Source: CAYVUI01 sp964454745
Lineage (GTDB): Bacteria > Planctomycetota > Phycisphaerae > Sedimentisphaerales > Anaerohalosphaeraceae
DNA length: 14,014 nt
Reading direction: 5' to 3'
NCBI GenBank assembly: GCA_964454745.1
Contig: CAYVUI010000115.1
Span: 1-14,014, forward strand
Of the stretch, positions 8,156 through 14,014 are shown piece after piece (positions within the stretch are counted from its first letter, which is position 1; each line of letters opens with the position of its first letter). The notes beneath the pieces are model-generated. The model saw only the letters and a program-made list of their open reading frames with translations. It was not told the origin of the DNA and searched no databases. Position numbers and translations under genes: made by a program.

Positions 8156-8161
8156 TTCCTA
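8156..8161 (-). promoter_or_regulatory. Shine-Dalgarno merged with upstream stop codon
   Basis: The - strand reads TAGGAA from 8161 to 8156: the TAG stop of the GH-A hydrolase supplies the first bases of AGGAA, which ends 6 bases before the ATG at 8149. A ribosome finishing the first gene stops right on the initiation site of the second, so translational coupling is likely. Confidence 0.6.
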
Positions 8162-10537
8162 TTTGATTTTGACTTGCAAAATGCCGGCGTTTTTTCCAGC
8201 TTCCAGTTGTGTTCGAATCTGAATTGCCGATGTGCGGACAGGTTTGAAGCTTACGTGATTATAACAATTCGCTGCGGTCTTGTAAGCAGACTGGTTCTCA
8301 ACCGCAATCCACTGATCTCCCTTTTGATAAAAGACCTTCCAGTCTTTTGGGGGGATATGAGTATCGTATTTCAGTTCCGGGAAAAAAGATTGGGGTTTCG
8401 GGTTGGCAACCCAGTAAACAGAAGTCTCAGTCACTGTATATGTTGTATCAAAATTCAGTTGTACCCATTCGGTGCGAGGGGTATCCTTTGCTTGCCAGAT
8501 CAACCGGGGCACGTCGATATCACCGGACCAGACAGGCTCAAAAAGACTGTTAATCGCCGAAGGCTCGCCTTCATCACAGCTCGAGGCCTTCACATGTGAG
8601 GTGCCCGCAATCGAACGTATGGGTAATTCTTCCAAAGCCAGGCTGTTTGCCTGATCATTGATGACTGCAAGACCGACGGGATATTTGCCTGATGCGGATT
8701 TCTGCACAGTGATTCCTACGTGCTCCGTATGGGAAGCACCTGGCTCAAGTGTAAGAGTTTTATCATACTTGCGAATCTCACGAAATGTATGATATCCCAG
8801 GTCATCAATCAGCCCTACCGGCCAGAAACGAATCCTTTGCTGCATTTTTGAGGTATTCTGGGCAGTTAGTGTAATTCGAGTTGTTTTCCCTTTTTTGACC
8901 GGATCCTTCGGCAGGATAACCTTGGCCTTCACAGGGGCATCCTCGTTATTGAGTCGTTCATTTTGCTTAGCGAACACATAATAGAGAGGATTGGGCCGGT
9001 ATCGGTTGTGCGTGTAATGCAGGATACCATAAGCCCGTCCAGCTTGAATCGGTGTATACCAGTAGACTTCCGGGGTATAGGCGGAAAGTTTATCGATCAG
9101 GATTTCCGCATTTTGCGCCTTGGCCTGCTCCCCGTGATAACCACCCGGCCCCGGCCACGGATATCCTGCTCCGAGGCCCACCTCCGTAACGGTGAGAGGC
9201 TTTTGGATATTCTGGCTGTACATGGACTTGATCATTTCATCCATTCTCGTCACGCTTGCTTTCCAGCCGGCGCTTCGTCCGGGATAGGGATGATCCGCGA
9301 TTGCATCACAAAAGTTCTGGATATTTCCTTCCCGGATACAGGGAACCAGCCACATCGAAATCCGACCGGCATAAACATCACACTCTGGATTTACTTCTTT
9401 CGCGGCAGTATAAAAATTGCTCAGGTAATCAATATAACTCTCGTATCCAAAAGTCATGCCGTAATGCCAGGCATCCGGTTCATTCCAGACTTCGTAATCA
9501 TTAATTTTGCCCTTGTATCTTTTGACCATGGTAGATACAAAACGTCTGTAGTCTTCCCAGTCGTCCGGCGGAAACGTTGCATTATCGACGGCATGATAAG
9601 AATGACTGCTTTTTCGTTTGTATTCCGGGATATCATCAATGGTTTTGCTGTGCGACCATGTAGGTGTACCCCACAGGGTAAGTACACCGATGGAATTGCC
9701 GTAATAGTCGAGTTCGTCTACATAATCATCAAGCTGCTCAAAGTTGTAATTTCCTTTCTCGACTTCAAAACACGGTTCTACACGAAAAGATGCATTTTTT
9801 CGAAAATGATCCCCCCATACCGCCATGAAACGCATTTTCTGGATCCCAGCCGCAGAAAAGAGCTTATGGGCTGTGTCTCTCATCGCCTCAGATGCAGTCC
9901 CAATAGGGCAGTAGGATGGTTCAAACCAGCTCATAGCCCCTACACGGGCCTTGTTGTTTGTAAGCAGGTAAGGGGCTTTTATGTTATCGGTAAGTGTGAA
10001 TTTTTCTATTTCCAGACGATGAATATCCAATTGTCCCCGCCAATTCTGGAATGAAAAACCGAGATAAAAATATTTAGCCGGATGGGAGGGATCATTGATA
10101 CGACATTTGGGAACCGGTATACAGTTTTTTACAAATCTTTCTCTAAAGTTCCCTGTTTTAATGCTCGGTTCTTGCAGAGAAATTTCTTCGAGCAGTTCTC
10201 CCTTTTCATCGAAACATCGTATTTTCAGTTTAAAACTACCCCTGTAGCTTCTACCCTGGAAAGTACATGTAAGATTCCACCAATGGTAATACTGACGCCA
10301 GGTAAGTTGTTCGGCTTCGAGGTCCAGACCGATAAATCCGGTAAATCCATCCGGGGCACTGCAAAAAATGGCCGCTTTATTATCAGTTTGTACGGAGGCT
10401 TTTCCCGTATTGGATTCAAGCACTTCGACAAAGCGATTCAGCTCCTTGTTGAAATAGGGCAGTTGAACTCGCTTTGCATCGCTGGAGGAAAGAATACAAA
10501 ACAGTATTGAAAAGATCAAACAGGTTCGCGGGTTCAT
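8159..10537 (-). CDS. Exported clan GH-A (GH39/GH5-like) glycoside hydrolase, paralogue 2
   Basis: A 792-residue exported hydrolase. Residues 1-21 are a signal peptide ending in Ser-Ser-Asp-Ala. About 22-185 form a beta-rich, probably carbohydrate-binding domain. About 195-545 are a (beta/alpha)8 barrel: YEVWNEPD gives the likely acid/base Glu353, ADHPYPG a substrate-binding His/Tyr loop, and TVTEVGLGAG the likely nucleophile Glu452, as in retaining clan GH-A enzymes. About 560-655 is a beta-sandwich (ITLTAQNTS, FWPVGLIDDLGY). About 656-792 is a discoidin-like domain (PVWSGDIDVP with Trp670, then a TEWVQLNF strand), like those on bacterial arabinofuranosidase-type proteins. Both catalytic Glu are present, so it should be active; the substrate is unknown. 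GH39 beta-xylosidase or another GH-A family is possible. AAGGTGA lies just ahead of the ATG. It is paralogous to both upstream neighbours. Confidence 0.82.
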   Translation of the reverse strand: MNPRTCLIFSILFCILSSSDAKRVQLPYFNKELNRFVEVLESNTGKASVQTDNKAAIFCSAPDGFTGFIGLDLEAEQLTWRQYYHWWNLTCTFQGRSYRGSFKLKIRCFDEKGELLEEISLQEPSIKTGNFRERFVKNCIPVPKCRINDPSHPAKYFYLGFSFQNWRGQLDIHRLEIEKFTLTDNIKAPYLLTNNKARVGAMSWFEPSYCPIGTASEAMRDTAHKLFSAAGIQKMRFMAVWGDHFRKNASFRVEPCFEVEKGNYNFEQLDDYVDELDYYGNSIGVLTLWGTPTWSHSKTIDDIPEYKRKSSHSYHAVDNATFPPDDWEDYRRFVSTMVKRYKGKINDYEVWNEPDAWHYGMTFGYESYIDYLSNFYTAAKEVNPECDVYAGRISMWLVPCIREGNIQNFCDAIADHPYPGRSAGWKASVTRMDEMIKSMYSQNIQKPLTVTEVGLGAGYPWPGPGGYHGEQAKAQNAEILIDKLSAYTPEVYWYTPIQAGRAYGILHYTHNRYRPNPLYYVFAKQNERLNNEDAPVKAKVILPKDPVKKGKTTRITLTAQNTSKMQQRIRFWPVGLIDDLGYHTFREIRKYDKTLTLEPGASHTEHVGITVQKSASGKYPVGLAVINDQANSLALEELPIRSIAGTSHVKASSCDEGEPSAINSLFEPVWSGDIDVPRLIWQAKDTPRTEWVQLNFDTTYTVTETSVYWVANPKPQSFFPELKYDTHIPPKDWKVFYQKGDQWIAVENQSAYKTAANCYNHVSFKPVRTSAIQIRTQLEAGKNAGILQVKIK

Positions 10538-10540
10538 TTT

Positions 10541-10547
10541 TCACCTT
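10541..10547 (-). promoter_or_regulatory. Ribosome binding site of GH-A paralogue 2
   Basis: On the - strand AAGGTGA (10547-10541) sits 3 bases from the ATG at 10537, its AGG core 6 bases away. It lies at the end of an 86-base spacer (10538-10623) that shows no convincing terminator or promoter, which supports readthrough from the preceding gene. Confidence 0.5.
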
Positions 10548-10623
10548 TTGAATGATTTGAATTGTGAATAGATTCAACCTGAATTTTGGTTCAAATGATT
10601 AAGATACATGGTTAGATTGAGTT

Positions 10624-13164
10624 TTAATGAATCCGGATTTCGTGTACACCTCCACCTTTGTTGGCACGCAAACGTGCGGTAATACGTATCGCATCCGCGG
10701 TGACCGGTTCAAAATGAACCTGATTAAAACGATTTGCTTCAGTCGCAAACGGCTCGCTGTTTTGAACAGGTTTCCACTGTCCGTTTTTCGAACGATAAGA
10801 AAGCTGCCATTCCAGCGGCACACTGAAATTGTCATATCCTTCAATTTTGATTTTAATGTCCGCCCCGGGATTCTCGACTTCCATCCCGTGGGCATCCATT
10901 TTATACTTATCGTCCAGTTCATTAATTTTATCTGAATAAACCGATTGCCTACCGCGCAGGGCATACACCGGCTTGGGGTCCGCAAACCAGAAAACTTCAA
11001 TCTCTCCGATCTTTTGGGCCTTTTCAAAGTCCAGTTGAACCCACTCTTTTCGCACCTGCGGTTTCGGAGCCCATATCATCGCCGGGACATCCTCATCCCC
11101 GGACCAGACGGGAATGAGAGAATCATTAACCGCTTCGATGGAACCCATGTCGCAGGATGAAGCCGTTGCGATGGAAGATGAGGCTATCGATTTTATCCAT
11201 AAGTCCTGGATTTCCACACAATTACCATTCTCATTGATCGCGACCAGTCCGATCGGATATCTTCCATATGCCTGCCTGGCGGGGGTGGCCACGAGAGTTG
11301 TTTCATGCGTTTGTCCCGGATTCAGTGTCCCTGTCCAGTCATGATCTCTTACCTCTTTTAACGTTTCAAAACCAATAGAGTCTACAAACCCAATCGGCCA
11401 GAAATTAATCTTCTGCGGCTGGGAAGATGTATTCGTTGCTCTAAGTGTTATCCGAGTTTCCTGACCTTTTACAGCATGTTCATCCGGGATTAAAACTTCG
11501 GCTTTTATTGCGTTTTTTTCTTTCAGGGCTCCGCTGACTTTCCCAAATGCCCAGTAGGAATCAACCGGCCGATACCGGTCCGACTCAAACTGTACAATCC
11601 CGTATTGACGGTTGCCCTGAATCGGCGTATACCAGTAGATTGAAGGTGTAACATCTTTCATGGCAGTAAGCACCTCATAGAGCAATTCGGCCTTGGCCTT
11701 TTCGCCGTTTTGAGCTCCGGGCCCCGTCCATGGAAAACTCGCACCCAGGCCGAATTCAGTAACTTCAATTGGAATTTTCTTCCCGGCTGCCATCAGGGAA
11801 AGCTGAACTTCCCGAAATTGCCTCATTACTTTATCCAGATTTCCCCCATGGCTTCCCGGGTAAGGATGCAGAGCTACCGCATCCATATAATTTCCCATGC
11901 CTTCCCGAAGCATATTGTTGATCCACCAGCCGACCCTTCCGCAGATTACATAACAATCCGGGTCCACTTTTTTGGCTTCCGTGTAAAAACGAATTAAGAA
12001 TTGCTCATACTTTTTATAAGGCGAAAGGACGCCCCAAACATGTGAATTGGGCTCATTCCAGACCTCCCATTTCTTTACCTTGCCTTTTAAATGTGAAACA
12101 ATCGCACGGACATATTTTTCATAATCATCCCAATTATCAGGCGGAAAGGCGATTTTCCAGGTTGCCTTTCGGGCGGAAAGAGCGTCAGGGACCTCTTCGA
12201 GGGTTTTACTCACAGCCCAGTTCGGAACACCGTGAACAGTCATTACACCGATTTCGATACCATAGTACTCAAGTTCTTCGATCAATTGATCAATTTCTTC
12301 AAAATGGTATTCTCCCTTAACCGGCTCTACTTCTTCCCAAATTGTGAAATAACGCATGGAATTCATGCCCACACCAGCCAGAAGTTTATGACCTGTGTCT
12401 CTAAGCGTCTTATGGATCTTACTTTCTACGGTACTGATCGCGGTTTGGCTGCTTAGATACGCCGGCTCGAACCAGGGCAATCCACCGCAGACGAATTCTC
12501 CTGCTTCCGGTTTCCACTGCTCCTGCATTTCTTTTGTATACTTAAAAGGTCGAATTTTCAAAGATCCCACTCTTGCTGTGCCGAACCAGTCGGTAAACCA
12601 TAAAACCACGTTTGCTCGTTTCGATACCCGGGAAGGATCCGCGGTTCGCAGTTTGGGAACGGCTATCAGTGGGAAATGATATTTTTCAGGGATCATTTCC
12701 CCGGTAATATCCGGAATATCTGGATAAGGAGTACCTAAAATATTCGGGGAAGGCCTTTCGATCAATCTCATCATCTCGATACTTTCCCCGTTTTGGTCGA
12801 TGCATTCGAGTACGAAATCACTCATCGCCCTTGTTGGCGTCCATACCGCTTCTACTTCGATCTCCCACCAGTGGGCGAACTGCCACCATGCCGGGATGCT
12901 GGGCAGGGGAATACTTACTCCGACTTTCCCCGTAAAGGCTTCCTCGTCGGCAGTGACCTCAAGGCATTGGGAAGTCCCCCCCTTACCATCGGGGATTTCA
13001 ATCATTTGGATTTCGACTTTGCCCTTGACAGAATCCAGTACTTCAAAGTCTCCAATCAATTCTCGATTGAAATAGTCCTGTACGCTTTCCCCAAAGCAGC
13101 AAAATACAGGCAGTGTTAAAAATACAAATCCGATGATAAGCTGTTTTTTAATTTTTTGCTTCAT
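10624..13164 (-). CDS. Exported clan GH-A (GH39/GH5-like) glycoside hydrolase, paralogue 1
   Basis: An 846-residue exported hydrolase with the same layout as the next gene. Residues 1-25 are a Lys-rich signal peptide (MKQKIKKQ, then a hydrophobic core to Cys-Cys-Phe-Gly). The twin Cys do not form a proper lipobox, since Phe precedes them, so a lipoprotein is unlikely. A beta-rich N-terminal domain runs to about 215. The barrel (about 220-565) has KWEVWNEPN with acid/base Glu371, ALHPYPG, and EVTEFGLGAS with nucleophile Glu470. The Glu-Glu distance of 99 is identical to that of the paralogue. A beta-sandwich follows (FWPIGFVDSIGF), then a discoidin-like domain with PVWSGDEDVP (Trp687). That last domain carries about 36 extra residues, at about 741-776, absent from both paralogues. 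An in-frame ATG 10 codons upstream (13194) has no Shine-Dalgarno; ATG 13164 has GAGGAA and starts the signal peptide. Its substrate is unknown. Confidence 0.82.
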   Translation of the reverse strand: MKQKIKKQLIIGFVFLTLPVFCCFGESVQDYFNRELIGDFEVLDSVKGKVEIQMIEIPDGKGGTSQCLEVTADEEAFTGKVGVSIPLPSIPAWWQFAHWWEIEVEAVWTPTRAMSDFVLECIDQNGESIEMMRLIERPSPNILGTPYPDIPDITGEMIPEKYHFPLIAVPKLRTADPSRVSKRANVVLWFTDWFGTARVGSLKIRPFKYTKEMQEQWKPEAGEFVCGGLPWFEPAYLSSQTAISTVESKIHKTLRDTGHKLLAGVGMNSMRYFTIWEEVEPVKGEYHFEEIDQLIEELEYYGIEIGVMTVHGVPNWAVSKTLEEVPDALSARKATWKIAFPPDNWDDYEKYVRAIVSHLKGKVKKWEVWNEPNSHVWGVLSPYKKYEQFLIRFYTEAKKVDPDCYVICGRVGWWINNMLREGMGNYMDAVALHPYPGSHGGNLDKVMRQFREVQLSLMAAGKKIPIEVTEFGLGASFPWTGPGAQNGEKAKAELLYEVLTAMKDVTPSIYWYTPIQGNRQYGIVQFESDRYRPVDSYWAFGKVSGALKEKNAIKAEVLIPDEHAVKGQETRITLRATNTSSQPQKINFWPIGFVDSIGFETLKEVRDHDWTGTLNPGQTHETTLVATPARQAYGRYPIGLVAINENGNCVEIQDLWIKSIASSSIATASSCDMGSIEAVNDSLIPVWSGDEDVPAMIWAPKPQVRKEWVQLDFEKAQKIGEIEVFWFADPKPVYALRGRQSVYSDKINELDDKYKMDAHGMEVENPGADIKIKIEGYDNFSVPLEWQLSYRSKNGQWKPVQNSEPFATEANRFNQVHFEPVTADAIRITARLRANKGGGVHEIRIH

Positions 13165-13168
13165 TGAG

Positions 13169-13174
13169 TTCCTC
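13169..13174 (-). promoter_or_regulatory. Ribosome binding site fixing the GH-A paralogue 1 start
   Basis: GAGGAA on the - strand (13174-13169) ends 4 bases before ATG 13164, with its GAGG core 6 bases away. The alternative ATG at 13194 is preceded by TTCTTAAGCC with no purine-rich site, so 13164 is the start. Confidence 0.6.
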
Positions 13175-13227
13175 ACTTTTTCCTTTTTCAACATGGCTTA
13201 AGAATCCAAAATGGTGATCGAAGCAGC

Positions 13228-14014
13228 TTAATCAATCCACCATTGCCCTATCCCTGCCCCTTTATTCGGATGGGATTCAAATATGAGCCTGAACGACTTT
13301 GATTTGACCGTTGTAAAACCGATTTCCAGGAATCTGTCTTTCTCCGTCGGCCATCGACTGGAGTCGACCTTGACCCACTTGCCTACGGAGAGATATTCCA
13401 AAGACCAGTTAGCAGGAGACTGATAAGTGTTGTAGGTTATCCCCTTAACCGGATAATCCGGAGCAGTATTGTCATGCCAGTAAACCTTCGAGCTGCTGAC
13501 CTCAACCGGGACATCAAAATCATACTGAACCCAATAGGTTGTGCTTTGAGGCTGTTTGGGCCATTTGAGAAACGGCGCGTCCTGATCGCCAGACCATACA
13601 GGAACAACCATGCTCTTGGCAATGTCCGGCTCTCCTTCGCTGCCTGGCGAAGCAGTTACCTTCGCCGCAAGGGTTGGGCTGTTTATATAGAGAGGGGCAA
13701 GCAGCAGGTTGTTCTTGTTGTTCTCGGTAACGGCCGCAAGGCCAATTTTGTAACAGCCATCCGCGGCCTGCGTTGGGATTACATCGATCTGGATGCGGCG
13801 TTTTGCTCTTTTGCCAAGGCTGCCTTTCCAGTCATGTTTTCTGATGTTTTCGAGCTTGCTGTAACCGAGATCGTCAACAAAGCCCACCGGCCACAGATTG
13901 ACTTTTTGGGTTTTATTTGAGATATTCTCAGCAATCAATTCAACCGTCATTTTCTCGCCGGATGCAACCCGGTTTTTCGGCATCTTTATTTCGATCGATA
14001 TTGGGGAATCTTCC
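13228..14014 (-). CDS. C-terminal part of a third GH-A-associated paralogue, cut by window edge
   Basis: The last 261 residues of a protein whose N-terminus lies beyond the right edge; the frame is open to 14013. The visible start (EDSPISIEIKMPKNRVASG) aligns with EDAPVKAKVILPKDPVKKG of the paralogue at 8159-10537, so the Met at 13983 is internal and not a start. Seen are the beta-sandwich with LWPVGFVDDLGY and the discoidin-like domain with VPVWSGDQDAP (Trp140 of the visible part) and TYWVQYDF. Because the match continues collinearly to the edge, an upstream clan GH-A barrel is expected but not seen. It ends in a distinctive GQWWID. It is the first visible gene of the - strand operon, 63 bases ahead of its neighbour. 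Confidence 0.75.
   Translation of the reverse strand, partial: EDSPISIEIKMPKNRVASGEKMTVELIAENISNKTQKVNLWPVGFVDDLGYSKLENIRKHDWKGSLGKRAKRRIQIDVIPTQAADGCYKIGLAAVTENNKNNLLLAPLYINSPTLAAKVTASPGSEGEPDIAKSMVVPVWSGDQDAPFLKWPKQPQSTTYWVQYDFDVPVEVSSSKVYWHDNTAPDYPVKGITYNTYQSPANWSLEYLSVGKWVKVDSSRWPTEKDRFLEIGFTTVKSKSFRLIFESHPNKGAGIGQWWID

Noticed and set aside
8963..10054. A 363-codon + strand ORF
   Set aside because: It lies entirely antisense to the catalytic barrel of a clear GH-A hydrolase; its translation has no domain pattern, and the - strand product has conserved WNEP and TEVGLGA motifs.
10571..10597. Imperfect inverted repeat TTGAACC...GGTTGAA in the 86-base gap between GH-A paralogues
   Set aside because: The arms have a G-G mismatch and only four uninterrupted pairs, with no T-run after it; too weak for a terminator or operator call.
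13228..13983. A separate 251-residue gene starting at ATG 13983
   Set aside because: The frame is open to the window edge, and the residues before this Met align with the paralogues, so the gene is truncated by the window and does not start here.

Overview
The window is tightly packed with genes for carbohydrate-active, mostly exported proteins. It most resembles the polysaccharide-degradation islands of Planctomycetota, class Phycisphaerae (Sedimentisphaerales-like). That assignment is inference. It rests on two LamG proteins carrying a single dockerin-like repeat (GDxxxxCxVDxxD), preceded by a Cys-Gly motif with the two Cys exactly 16 residues apart in both; on a GH123-like/DUF4091 domain; on a DUF5107-TPR protein; and on several clan GH-A hydrolases in tandem. 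Kiritimatiellae or Lentisphaerae are alternatives. No rRNA, tRNA, CRISPR array, insertion sequence or transposase was seen, and no gap between genes exceeds about 90 bases.

Left part (1-3726, + strand): a probable promoter with a perfect -10 box and a good ribosome binding site lead into a large exported protein (87-2747) built as signal peptide, LamG, half-dockerin, GH123-like catalytic domain. It is followed by a smaller exported protein (2800-3726) that looks like the first third of its neighbour standing alone. A hairpin plus T-run right at the second stop codon (3726-3766) probably ends this transcript.

Right part (3780-14014, - strand, converging on the first unit): five genes read right to left. 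In transcription order they are a clan GH-A (GH39/GH5-like) hydrolase cut by the window edge (14014-13228), a full-length paralogue (13164-10624), a second full-length paralogue (10537-8159), a 1101-residue DUF5107-TPR protein (8149-4844) and a five-bladed beta-propeller GH43-like protein (4829-3780). Gaps are 63, 86, 9 and 14 bases, and four starts have visible Shine-Dalgarno sequences, so an operon is likely. Its promoter lies outside the window.

Proposed joint role (inference): the two complete GH-A paralogues have signal peptides and would cut a polysaccharide outside the cytoplasm. The DUF5107-TPR and GH43-like proteins have no signal peptide and would act on imported fragments. The convergent LamG/GH123-like pair could supply a hexosaminidase-like activity and a surface-binding accessory protein. 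Nothing in the window identifies the glycan; no sulfatase, transporter, SusC/D pair or regulator is present.
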